Source: Terriglobus saanensis SP1PR4 (GTDB lineage: Bacteria > Acidobacteriota > Terriglobia > Terriglobales > Acidobacteriaceae). From it: a stretch of 64,000 bases of DNA. Each line of letters opens with the position of its first letter. Within the stretch, counting starts at the first letter, position 1. Positions 52,256 through 61,128 of the stretch are shown one piece after another. The notes beneath the pieces are model-generated. The model was given only the letters and a program-made list of their open reading frames with translations. It was not told the DNA's origin and searched no databases. The stretch is taken from assembly GCF_000179915.2 (NCBI RefSeq), contig NC_014963.1:2728001-2792000 (forward strand), in the 5' to 3' direction. The translations under genes were made by a program, and so were the position numbers.

Positions 52256-54577
52256 TTATTGCAACGCCGCCTGCTGGTGTGTGCTTACACCCGTTCCGGT
52301 TAGATGGATGGCATTCAAGACAAAAGCATCGCCGTCGTTCTGGTCTAGAATTTGCACCTCAAAAGGTCCGTAGCGACCTGCCGCGGAGGGCGAAAAACTC
52401 AGGTTTATTTCGGTCAGAGCTGTAGCGAAGATAGTGTCGTTGGGAGTGAAGTTAGGATCTGGGGTGCCGTAGAAAGTCGCGCTTCCCGCCGGGCCTCTTG
52501 TACCGGCGTTCGCTCCAACGGACACGGCGCTTAACGTGATGGAGCGGCTGCCACCTACCGCGACCTTGCCGAAGTCATAGTTGAAAACGTCCTGGAAGAG
52601 CAATGTGATGGGAGACACGGTGAATTGCCCGCCCGGAATTGCAGCGTCTTCTCCGCTGATCGCGCCGCCCTCCGCGCAGTGCAGATTGATCGGACTGGTG
52701 AGGGCAAACCCGATATACTTTTCCAGCTTATTGCCCGGAACTACTGCGAGCGTCCCGCGTTCCGCATCTGCAAAGAAGAGAGCGCCGCAAGGATAGACGG
52801 CAAGGCCAGTCGGCTTTTTCGTATCGGTCGGAACCAGACTGTGCGCGCCTGCAGCAGAGAACTTCAAGATGGCCCCATGGGTGGCATTGGGGCTCGTGGC
52901 ATAGCCAGCATAGACGTTGTAGAACAGGTCGACAGCAATCGAGAGCGGCGCAGCATAGCCGCCATTGGTGGCGGGAGTAGCGAACACAACTTCGCTGCCG
53001 TCGGGAGCTACCCTGACAATGTTGTCTCCGTCCAGCACGAAGAGATTGCCCAGGCCATCCATTGCCGAGCCGTTCGGATAGGCGATGTCCGTGGCAATGC
53101 GCGAAGACGAGCCATCCGCAGCCACGCGCAGAACCCCCGTGACGCCCTGTTGCGTTACATAGAGATTCCCCTTTCCGTCCACATCCGCTCCGCGGACGTT
53201 CAAGAGGCCAGATACGATCTGCTGTCCGTCGCGCGTGATGACGCCCGTCTCACGATCGAGAGCGAACGTTCCACAGGAGCAGCGCGAGAGTACTGTCGGT
53301 ACGACGGCCGGTGTGGTTGAATTTGCTGTCACGGGCTGAAAGTTCGGGTGCGCCTTCAGATTGGGTGCCGGCAGGTAATAGGCCTCATATCCTCCGTCTA
53401 TGGCAGTCGCGACCAGAGGGATGCTGAGCGTTGTTACGTTGTTCAGATCCGTAATGTTGACGATGCCCGTGGTGGACCCCGAAGTTCGAGGGTCGGGGAA
53501 GAAGTAGAAGTAGAGCTGAGATTGGTCGACCAGTGGACCACTGCCGGAGGACAGATCTCCCTCCAGGAACTGCCCACCTGTCGGTTCATCCGAGATAACC
53601 CAGTGCACGTTGGGTGTACGGCCGAAGTTGAGCGTTATTTCAGTTTCAGGGAATACGGATCCGGATCCGTCCCTTGAATATTGGGAGTCGAAGTTCACGG
53701 CGCCGAGCTGGATCTTAATCAGGTTTGGGCCATTGACGTAGTAAAGATTTCCGATGGCGTCCTCAGCCATGGGCACAGTGGGTATGCTGGCGGTGACAAG
53801 GGCTTGCTTGTATCCACTGGTTGAGCTGATCACGATCTTTCCATGCCCGGCGACGTTGGCTTCAGTAAGTATGTCGCCCTGCGGGTCCACGAAGATGCCT
53901 TCAAGAGGTGCGCCTGCCAGATTCGGAAGGAAATTCTTCAGTGGACCGGAAAACTTACCGATCCCGCCGCTATAGCTGTAGGTGTAGAGTTCCGTCGAAT
54001 ACCCCCCGCTTTGCGCACTGACGATGTATAAGTGTCCGTTCGTGTCGGCTCCCGGCCCCATGCCCAGCAGGCTTGCGCCGGGAAGGGTGCTGATTGGCAC
54101 AGGGCTCCCGTTCACAGGGATTTCGACGAGCTGATCTCCGCTGAGCAGGAACAGATTGCTTCCATTGTCCAGTGCAAGCGCATGCACTTTGGTCACCGAC
54201 GCCAATACGCTCGTCGTGCGGGTAGGCAATGCGGCTATCTTGAGAACGCGGCCCGTTCCGGTATCCGCAACAAACACGTCACCGAGGAAATCGACCGTGA
54301 TGATTGGCTGGCTCAGGCCGGTGGCGATCGTCGTACTCGTTCCGGATGGCGCGACTTCGATCACGCGACCGGCGACAACATCGGCATAATAATGGTTTCC
54401 AACGGCATCGACGCCTAGGCTGCCGATATTCCCCATGGGAACGGGTGCTTTGCCGACAGTTACAGGGTTTGTTCCAAGAAAGACCGGACCAGCCGGGTGC
54501 GCGATAGCCGGTGCCATGAGAAGACTCGTGAGAAGGAGAAACAATCCGGACTGAAGCCCGGGCTTTGGTGAGAGCAT
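52256..54577 (-). CDS. Secreted NHL-repeat beta-propeller protein
   Basis: 773 residues; AAGGAGG stands 5 bases before ATG 54577. Signal peptide GLFLLLTSLLMAPAIAHP. Two sets of NHL-like blades (~45-290 and ~430-650) show repeats such as GNHYYADVVAGRVIEVAPSG, GDVFVADTGTGRVLKIA, GNLFVLDGDNIVRVAPDG. Between them is a beta-sandwich-like segment (~295-400), and the last ~110 residues (FNYDFGKVAVGGSRSITL, INLSFSPSAAGRYGPFEV, LTGTGV) are a choice-of-anchor-D/ASPM-SPD2-Hydin-like Ig module. Such proteins are common in Acidobacteriota and likely bind partners or surfaces outside the cell; no enzyme motif is seen. Confidence 0.85.
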   Translation of the reverse strand: MLSPKPGLQSGLFLLLTSLLMAPAIAHPAGPVFLGTNPVTVGKAPVPMGNIGSLGVDAVGNHYYADVVAGRVIEVAPSGTSTTIATGLSQPIITVDFLGDVFVADTGTGRVLKIAALPTRTTSVLASVTKVHALALDNGSNLFLLSGDQLVEIPVNGSPVPISTLPGASLLGMGPGADTNGHLYIVSAQSGGYSTELYTYSYSGGIGKFSGPLKNFLPNLAGAPLEGIFVDPQGDILTEANVAGHGKIVISSTSGYKQALVTASIPTVPMAEDAIGNLYYVNGPNLIKIQLGAVNFDSQYSRDGSGSVFPETEITLNFGRTPNVHWVISDEPTGGQFLEGDLSSGSGPLVDQSQLYFYFFPDPRTSGSTTGIVNITDLNNVTTLSIPLVATAIDGGYEAYYLPAPNLKAHPNFQPVTANSTTPAVVPTVLSRCSCGTFALDRETGVITRDGQQIVSGLLNVRGADVDGKGNLYVTQQGVTGVLRVAADGSSSRIATDIAYPNGSAMDGLGNLFVLDGDNIVRVAPDGSEVVFATPATNGGYAAPLSIAVDLFYNVYAGYATSPNATHGAILKFSAAGAHSLVPTDTKKPTGLAVYPCGALFFADAERGTLAVVPGNKLEKYIGFALTSPINLHCAEGGAISGEDAAIPGGQFTVSPITLLFQDVFNYDFGKVAVGGSRSITLSAVSVGANAGTRGPAGSATFYGTPDPNFTPNDTIFATALTEINLSFSPSAAGRYGPFEVQILDQNDGDAFVLNAIHLTGTGVSTHQQAALQ

Positions 54578-55220
54578 GACAGCCTCCTTGCGTTGTGTAA
54601 CGTCCTCTTTTGATCAGCCCCGTCGTCAGAGTTCAGGCTGTGAGGCCAGGGCTAGACCTTGCTGAAGGAATGCAAACTCAATGCAAGGTCGCCGGACAGC
54701 CGACGGCATAATAACGCTGTTCTGTTTCCCTTGTCGTTAATTGCGAGGTAGATTTCCAGAGACGGATGTAACTCCTTCAGCGTCAAGGTGACTCGCTACA
54801 TCCAGGTGCCCGTCGACGTGCAGTGATGCTCTCATTGCACAGACAAGGTCCGGTTCCGAGAAAAGTCGATTCGCCACCGCGCCATTCTCCATCTTGTCGC
54901 GGATCGTCGGATCGTCTGGCTGCTCCTCTTCGTCGACTTGGGGCGCGGGGGACAGCATCGGAAGTTGGGATATTCGCTCATGTCCCACTGCGTCTGCACA
55001 GGTCACCGACAACCTCAAGGGGAGCTTTAGCACCGCCCGGGCGTAAGCGACGGTACTCTGCTACGAAGAGCCGTAATGTCGACTACGTCTCGTGGCCATC
55101 TGATAACCGCTATGAAGCGGCGCTTTGTCCTTTAGACATCATAGTCACTCCCTCATTACCTTTCTGCTTGTGCTAGACGATGATCCCCCGACTCTCCACC
55201 AATTGTTCATAACACCAGCT
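54578..55220. other. Intergenic region, no gene recognised
   Basis: About 640 bases between the NHL gene and the GT1 remnant. A leftward 98-codon frame (54737-55033) and overlapping forward frames exist, but their compositions are atypical and match no family I know. The promoter of the NHL gene should be here. Confidence 0.45.
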
Positions 55221-55475
55221 TTACGCACCCATATGGCCCGGGCCTCGTTTCCCATCCCCGGAGCGAGGCGTGAAAGCCTGCTCCAACAGATCGGCCGCTT
55301 TATCCAGCCCTCTGGTCTCGACAATGCTCTTCTTCATTTGGGTCGCATTTTGCCGGTACTCCGGATTGCCAAGCACTTCCCAAATAGCGGCTGAGAGCCG
55401 CTCGGTGGACAACTGTTCTATTGGCAAAACGGCCCCGTCTTGGTGTAGGCAATTCGTGCGGTGTTTCCGGGTTTT
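55221..55475 (-). pseudogene. Frameshifted C-terminal remnant of a second GT1 glycosyltransferase
   Basis: Leftward, one frame gives PGNTARIAYTKTG; a one-base shift near 55430 continues as AVLPIEQLSTERLSAAIWEV, LGNPEYRQNATQMKKSIVET, RGLDKAADLLEQAF, stop 55221. This matches the end of the intact GT1 at 47201 (PGVAARIAHSETG, then LLSNPEYKRNAQKM, ALEAAEFIERL). Only ~80 residues remain and the sequences differ too much for a recent copy, so it is the relic of a distinct paralogue. Confidence 0.65.
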
Positions 55476-55789
55476 CGGCGCCGCCAGATTGCGAGCTTTT
55501 CCCGCAGGGGGTAGCTTCATTTATCCAACCCTAGCAAGAAAGTATTGGAGTCTCAAGCTGATTTGATCTTGGCTCGAAGCGAACTCATCACAATTGAGTG
55601 CGTTCAAGTGATTTCCCCTCGGCGTAAACTTGCAAGCGCTGGATTTCGTCACATAATCAGTTGTACGGAGTCTGCATTTAAGAATCACAAATCTTTTCAT
55701 CGTCAGAAACAGGCAATGCAGAGCATGCCATATACGCAGCCTGTCGGCAAAGCTGGATCGATTCGATCCGCCGCTTGAAGGAGTTGGAC
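55476..55789. other. Intergenic region before the efflux regulator
   Basis: About 310 bases with no recognisable gene. It should hold the promoter of the TetR gene. No operator-like symmetry stood out. Confidence 0.4.
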
Positions 55790-56461
55790 TTGAAAAAAAG
55801 ATCGGGATCTTTGCCTGTACAGGAGAATAAGTCTCGCGGACGACAGAGAAGTCTTGAGGCAGAAGCATCCATCCTCAAAGCGACGCTCTACTTGTTGGAA
55901 CGTAAATCGCTACGGGAAATTACGACGGATGCGATTGCACGTAGTGCTGGCGTCAGCAAGGCGACGATCTATAAGTGGTGGCCCAATAAAAGTTTAGTTG
56001 CCCTGGATGCCTATCTCGGCAGCATGGCAGAACGCGTCGTCATGCCTGATACGGGCTCCGCATTCAAGGATTTTACCCTTCAGTTACAGTCGGTTATGTC
56101 TTTTTACAAGTCGCCTTCTGGCCGGCTCTTCTGCCAGTTTATTGCGGAAGGCCAAAGCGATCCCGCATTTCTCACTTTATTTCGAGAACGTTTCCTTTAT
56201 GCACGACGAGACGCTGTGCGTGTGATGTGGCAAAGAGGCGTAATGCGTGGAGAGATTCGAAAAGAGGTCGATTCCGAAATTGCTCTTGACCTCATATACG
56301 GCCCAATGATCTTTCGTTTGTTGGCAGGTCACGGATCTTTGAACCAGCATGATTCGGACGCCATGGTGGAGGCCGTATTCGGGGGCATTCAGGTGTCTGC
56401 AAATAATAAATATAAGACATCTAAAAACTTGTCGAATAGAACCATCGCGAAAAATACCTGA
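55790..56461 (+). CDS. TetR-family repressor of the RND efflux operon
   Basis: 223 residues from TTG 55790, with AAGGAG exactly 6 bases upstream; an in-frame TTG at 55775 overlaps that site. The helix-turn-helix is ITTDAIARSAGVSKATIYKWWPNKSLV at ~43-69, followed by a C-terminal ligand domain with the TetR_C-type pattern (FCQFIAEGQSDPAFLTLFRERF, EIALDLIYGPMIFRLLAGH). The Lys/Asn-rich tail after ~205 is unusual. It is 108 bases upstream of and co-directional with the RND pump, adaptor and channel genes, so it most likely represses them and responds to a pump substrate. Confidence 0.88.
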   Translation: MKKRSGSLPVQENKSRGRQRSLEAEASILKATLYLLERKSLREITTDAIARSAGVSKATIYKWWPNKSLVALDAYLGSMAERVVMPDTGSAFKDFTLQLQSVMSFYKSPSGRLFCQFIAEGQSDPAFLTLFRERFLYARRDAVRVMWQRGVMRGEIRKEVDSEIALDLIYGPMIFRLLAGHGSLNQHDSDAMVEAVFGGIQVSANNKYKTSKNLSNRTIAKNT

Positions 56462-56504
56462 TATATCGTTGAGTCCCTTCCACGGTGAGGTTCGTCTATT
56501 TACT

Positions 56505-56529
56505 GAACGGATAGTCTAGTATCTCGTTC
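56505..56529. promoter_or_regulatory. Possible TetR operator before the RND operon
   Basis: GAACG (56505-56509) and CGTTC (56525-56529) face each other across 15 bases, 41 bases before the pump start. The half-sites are short, so this is only a candidate. Confidence 0.3.
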
Positions 56530-56569
56530 GGCTCGGTATCTAGAGCTCTCCCGCATTAAAGGAGCCTCG

Positions 56570-59500
56570 ATGTGGATTGTCCGTTTAGCGCTTAGGCGAC
56601 CTTATACTTTCGTCGTCTTCTCGCTATTGCTCTTTATTGTTGGCCCCGTGGCGATGCTGCGCACGCCGGTCGATATTTTCCCGAATATCAACATCCCCGT
56701 GGTCTCGGTTGTCTGGAGTTACGCGGGACTTTCGCCGGGGGAGTTGAGCGATCGCATCGTTCTGCCGTTTGAGCGCAATCTAACCACAACGGTAAATGAT
56801 ATTGAGCACACTGAGTCGCAGACGTTGACCGGGGTCTCGGTTACAAAGATCTTCTTTCGTCCTTCAGTGAATATCTCGCAGGCCGTGGCGCAAGTGACGG
56901 CAATTGCTCAAACCCAGCTGCGACAGTATCCGCCGGGCACAACACCTCCCCTAGTGATTCAGTACAGCGCGTCCAGTGTTCCGGTTTTGCAGCTCGGGCT
57001 TTCGGGTGCAGGTCTCAGCGAACAGCAGTTGTACGACTTCGGAACGAATTTCATTAGGACCCAGCTTGCAACGGTCCAGGGCGCCTCTATGCCTTTCCCC
57101 TATGGAGGAAAGCAGAGACAGGTCCAGGTCGACATCAACACTGCGAAACTTCAAGCGTATGGACTTTCTCCTTCAGATGTTGTGAACGCGGTAAACGCAC
57201 AGAACATCATCTTGCCAGCGGGAGATGTGAAGATAGGGTCGACCGATTACCAGGTAGAGACTAACAGTGCCCCCAACTCCATTGCGGCTCTGAATGCTCT
57301 TCCAATCAAGACGGTCAACGGTGCCACGATCTATATACGTGATGTCGGCAATGTACGAGATGGCTTTCCACCACAGACCAACGTGGTGCGTGTGGATGGA
57401 CAACGTGCAGCTTTAATGACCGTTCAGAAAACCGGCGACTCTTCTACGCTGGACATCATTGCGAATGTGCGGGCGCAGTTGCCAGCCATTGCCGCGCAGT
57501 TGCCAGCCGCTCTCAAGATCAAGCCGATTTCAGATCAATCTGTATTTGTAAGGGCCGCCATTAGCGGTGTGGTCCGCGAGGCTCTAATTGCTGCTTGTTT
57601 GACTGCGGCGATGATTCTCATATTCCTTGGGAGTTGGAGATCGACCGTTATCATCGCGGTTTCGATTCCGCTTTCGGTCATTTGTTCGCTGCTGATGCTG
57701 TCAGCGCTGGGCGAAACGATCAACATCATGACGCTGGGCGGTCTTGCGTTGGCAGTGGGTATTCTCGTCGACGACGCCACGGTAGAGATCGAAAATATCA
57801 ATCGAAATCTGGAAGAAGGTAAAGAAGTAGAGCAAGCGATTCTGGACGGAGCGGCACAGATCGCGGTTCCTGCCTTTGTGTCGACAATCTCGATCTGCAT
57901 CGTGTTCGTACCAATGTTCTTTCTCGGTGGTGTAGCGCGGTATCTGTTTGTACCCCTGGCAGAAGCTGTTGTCTTCGCGATGCTTGCGTCCTACTTTCTC
58001 TCACGCACAATCGTGCCCACGATGGCGAAATACCTTCTAAAAGGGCATGAACATGATCGCGCGGAGTCAGTCGGAAAGAGTCGCAATCCCTTTATCCGAT
58101 TTCAGATCATGTTTGAGCATAGCTTCGAGAAGCTGAGGAACTGGTACCACGGTGTACTGAGCCTGTGCCTTGAGTACCGTCTCACCTTTCTTTTCGCGAT
58201 CGCGGCCTTCTGGGTCGGATCCATTGTGTTGCTCTATCCATGGCTTGGTCAGGATTTCTTCCCGTCGGTGGACGGCGGACAGTTCAAGCTACATGTGAGA
58301 GCACATACCGGGACGCGGATTGAAGATACTGCTCGCCTTTGCGATCAGATCGAAGACACGATCCGCAAGACCATCCCTGCCGATGAGCTTGGTACGGTTA
58401 TCGATAACATTGGAATCCCGTACTCCGGACTGAATCTGTCGTATTCAAACTCGGCCACTGTGGGAACGGGAGACGCGGATATTCTGGTCACGCTCGCAGA
58501 AAAACATCGGCCAACAGGTGAGTACACGCATACTCTGCGGAACAGGCTGACGCAACAGTTTCCGGGGACGGTATTCTATTACCTTCCAACGGACATGGTG
58601 AGCCAAATTCTTAACTTTGGCTTGCCTGCACAGATCGATCTTCAAGTCGTCGGACAACAGCTCACACAGAATCGGGCTCTTGCCAAAGAGATGATGCAGA
58701 AGATCAGCAGGATTCCGGGCACAACCGACTTGCGAATCCAGCAACCGTTCAACCTGCCCAAGTGGACCGTCAATGTAGACAGGACACGGGCGCAACAGGT
58801 CGGATATAGCCAAAGGGATGTCGCCACAGATGTGTTGATCGGTCTAAGCGGAAGCTTTCAGACGCAGCCGACGTTCTATCTGAATCCGCAGAATCATGTC
58901 AGCTATAACATTGCTGTGCAGACGCCGCAATACGATGTACAGAGCCTTTCCCAACTCGAGAACTTCCCTATTGCGACCAATGGATCGAACCAGCAACCCC
59001 AGATTTTACGCAATCTGGCATCCATTGAACGCGGGATGGAACAAGGTACAGTCAGTCACTACAACGCCCGATCGGTGATCGATATTTATGGTTCAGTGGA
59101 GGGCACTGACCTGGCAACCGTGGCAACACGGATTGATGCGTTGGTGAAGGACACCAACGCACATCTGCCGCGAGGCACAGAGATCATCGTGCGCGGTCAG
59201 ATACAAACGATGCGCACATCGTTTGTCGGACTTATCGTTGGCCTACTCTTTTCCATTGTTCTGGTCTATGCCTTGATCGTAGTGAACTTCCAGAGCTGGC
59301 TTGATCCGTTCATCATCATTACGGCTCTGCCGGGTGCTCTGGCCGGTATCGTGTGGCTGCTTTTCCTCACCGGGACGCATATCAGCGTCCCTGCACTCAC
59401 GGGCGCCATTATGTGTGTGGGTGTTGCTACGGCTAATTCCATCCTTGTGGTGAGTTTCGCAAAAGAGCAGATGGAGCTTGGATTAAATTCCCTGGACGCA

Positions 59501-59764
59501 GCGCTCTCGGCGGGCTATACGCGTTTTCGCCCGGTCATTATGACGGCACTCGCGATGATGATCGGAATGGTGCCCATGGCGCTCGGTCTCGGAGATGGAG
59601 GTGAGCAAAACGCACCGCTGGGACGCGCCGTGATCGGTGGCTTGCTGCTGGCGACTTTTGGCACCCTGACGTTCGTACCGGTCTTCTTTTCCTTCATGCA
59701 CCGCAACGATCCAGGCATTACTTCACCGTCCACAGACGAACAGCTCCCAGAGGCAAACGCATGA
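56570..59764 (+). CDS. RND-family multidrug efflux permease
   Basis: 1064 residues, ATG preceded by AAAGGAG. Complete RND layout: first helix after MWIVRLALRRPYTFVVFSLLLF, then FPNINIPVVSVVWSYAG, first periplasmic loop, helices 2-6 with LVDDATVEIENINRNLEEG (the proton-relay Asp pair), second loop, and helices 8-12 with GVATANSILVVSFAKEQ and FRPVIMTALAMMIGMVPMAL. It differs from AcrB/MexB-type pumps in the VDDATVEIEN reading and belongs to the AcrB/CusA-like superfamily group common in soil bacteria. It forms the inner-membrane part of a tripartite pump with the two next genes; its stop overlaps the adaptor start by 4 bases. Confidence 0.93.
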   Translation: MWIVRLALRRPYTFVVFSLLLFIVGPVAMLRTPVDIFPNINIPVVSVVWSYAGLSPGELSDRIVLPFERNLTTTVNDIEHTESQTLTGVSVTKIFFRPSVNISQAVAQVTAIAQTQLRQYPPGTTPPLVIQYSASSVPVLQLGLSGAGLSEQQLYDFGTNFIRTQLATVQGASMPFPYGGKQRQVQVDINTAKLQAYGLSPSDVVNAVNAQNIILPAGDVKIGSTDYQVETNSAPNSIAALNALPIKTVNGATIYIRDVGNVRDGFPPQTNVVRVDGQRAALMTVQKTGDSSTLDIIANVRAQLPAIAAQLPAALKIKPISDQSVFVRAAISGVVREALIAACLTAAMILIFLGSWRSTVIIAVSIPLSVICSLLMLSALGETINIMTLGGLALAVGILVDDATVEIENINRNLEEGKEVEQAILDGAAQIAVPAFVSTISICIVFVPMFFLGGVARYLFVPLAEAVVFAMLASYFLSRTIVPTMAKYLLKGHEHDRAESVGKSRNPFIRFQIMFEHSFEKLRNWYHGVLSLCLEYRLTFLFAIAAFWVGSIVLLYPWLGQDFFPSVDGGQFKLHVRAHTGTRIEDTARLCDQIEDTIRKTIPADELGTVIDNIGIPYSGLNLSYSNSATVGTGDADILVTLAEKHRPTGEYTHTLRNRLTQQFPGTVFYYLPTDMVSQILNFGLPAQIDLQVVGQQLTQNRALAKEMMQKISRIPGTTDLRIQQPFNLPKWTVNVDRTRAQQVGYSQRDVATDVLIGLSGSFQTQPTFYLNPQNHVSYNIAVQTPQYDVQSLSQLENFPIATNGSNQQPQILRNLASIERGMEQGTVSHYNARSVIDIYGSVEGTDLATVATRIDALVKDTNAHLPRGTEIIVRGQIQTMRTSFVGLIVGLLFSIVLVYALIVVNFQSWLDPFIIITALPGALAGIVWLLFLTGTHISVPALTGAIMCVGVATANSILVVSFAKEQMELGLNSLDAALSAGYTRFRPVIMTALAMMIGMVPMALGLGDGGEQNAPLGRAVIGGLLLATFGTLTFVPVFFSFMHRNDPGITSPSTDEQLPEANA

Positions 59765-61128
59765 GCGATCAACGAAGACCGGAAGATATGGAAACTGGCG
59801 CAAATGAGCGGCAAGAGGAACGAGCGATGAGCGTCGAAAGACAAAGAACGCAACAAGCACACGCGAAGCCTGAAGGAGGATCGAGGTATAGCGAGGTGCA
59901 CAGCTATGAGCAGTTACGAGAAGAGAGGCCGAGGACTTCCCGCAGAGGCTTGGGCGTACTCGTGCTTCTTGTGTTGATCGCGGCGGTTGGCCTTGGCGCG
60001 CTCGGCGTATTGAAACGGAAACATTCAGCCTCGAATTTGAAGACGTATACCGATGCAATGGCTGCGCCGACAGTGGAGTTGCAGCAACCAGTGATGCAAT
60101 CGACCGCCCAGGAGATCGTGCTTCCTGGCAATATGCAGGCCTACACGTTAGCGCCGATCTACGCGCGAACGACCGGCTATGTAAAAGCCTGGTATCACGA
60201 CATCGGCAGTCGTGTAAGTAAGGGAGAGCTTCTAGCTGTGATCGAAACGCCAGAGCTTGACCAACAGCTAATGCAGGCCCGGGCTGACTTGGCTACTGCA
60301 CAAAGCAATGCCGCGCTGGCGAAGACAACCTCAGACCGCTTTGGAGATCTGATCGGGAAAAATGCAGTTTCGCAGCAGGACACGGACAATGCGAAGAGCC
60401 AGTATGATGCCCGCGTCACGCAGGTAAACTCGGCCGAAGCGAATGTGAAACGTCTCGAGGAACTGCAATCCTTCGAAAAGATTACAGCTCCCTTCGATGG
60501 TGTGGTCACGGCCCGAAATATCGACACTGGGCAGCTCATCTCGAGCACTGGAAGTACAACCACTGCCGGCGCTGGAACGATCACCGGAAACAAAGAGATC
60601 TTCGATATTTCGGCAAACCAGGTGTTGCGCGTTTTTGTAAACGTACCCCAGATCAATTCACCCGATGCAAAGAGCGGCGTCATCGCAACATTGACGCTAC
60701 CTCAATACCCCGGCCGTAGCTTCCCAGGACGACTCGTGCGAACCTCCGATGCGGTAGACCCGGCGAGCAGAACACTGCTTGCTGAAGTGGATGTTGAAAA
60801 TAAGACGGGAGAACTGCTCCCAGGAAGCTACACCGAAGTTCACCTGCATGTATCGCATGCGGCTCCAGCGCTGATCGTTCCCGCCAATGCGCTTCTTCTG
60901 GAGCAGGACGGTATGCGGATTGCCACAGTCGACGCGAATCATCATGTGCACCTGGTTCGAGTCACTCCAGGTCGCGACTTTGGTACGACCGTCGAGGTAT
61001 TGAGTGGATTGCAGCCCGGACAAGCAATCGTGGGCAATCCTTCAGATTCGCTTTCGGAGGGCGAAGAGGTTCGCGTGGTGAATCCAAACGCGTCCAAGCC
61101 TCCAATGATGGCGGAGAACAAACGATGA
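59761..61128 (+). CDS. Efflux RND periplasmic adaptor (HlyD/MFP family)
   Basis: 455 residues; ATG overlaps the pump stop (ATGA). A ~60-residue charged cytoplasmic N-terminal segment precedes one transmembrane anchor (LGVLVLLVLIAAVGLGALGV), so it is anchored as a signal-anchor and not a lipoprotein. Then the lipoyl/barrel-sandwich halves (APIYARTTGYVKAWYHDIGSRVSKGELLAVIE and FEKITAPFDGVVTARNIDTGQLI, separated by the coiled-coil hairpin ~160-230), beta-barrel (FVNVPQINSPDAKSG) and membrane-proximal domain. It links the pump to the outer-membrane factor. The long N-terminal tail is unusual for the family. Confidence 0.92.
   Translation: MSDQRRPEDMETGANERQEERAMSVERQRTQQAHAKPEGGSRYSEVHSYEQLREERPRTSRRGLGVLVLLVLIAAVGLGALGVLKRKHSASNLKTYTDAMAAPTVELQQPVMQSTAQEIVLPGNMQAYTLAPIYARTTGYVKAWYHDIGSRVSKGELLAVIETPELDQQLMQARADLATAQSNAALAKTTSDRFGDLIGKNAVSQQDTDNAKSQYDARVTQVNSAEANVKRLEELQSFEKITAPFDGVVTARNIDTGQLISSTGSTTTAGAGTITGNKEIFDISANQVLRVFVNVPQINSPDAKSGVIATLTLPQYPGRSFPGRLVRTSDAVDPASRTLLAEVDVENKTGELLPGSYTEVHLHVSHAAPALIVPANALLLEQDGMRIATVDANHHVHLVRVTPGRDFGTTVEVLSGLQPGQAIVGNPSDSLSEGEEVRVVNPNASKPPMMAENKR

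Noticed and set aside
54737-55033. 98-codon leftward frame upstream of the NHL gene, with a vaguely BON-like end
   Set aside because: The resemblance is too weak, there is no ribosome site and the forward strand is open over the same bases.
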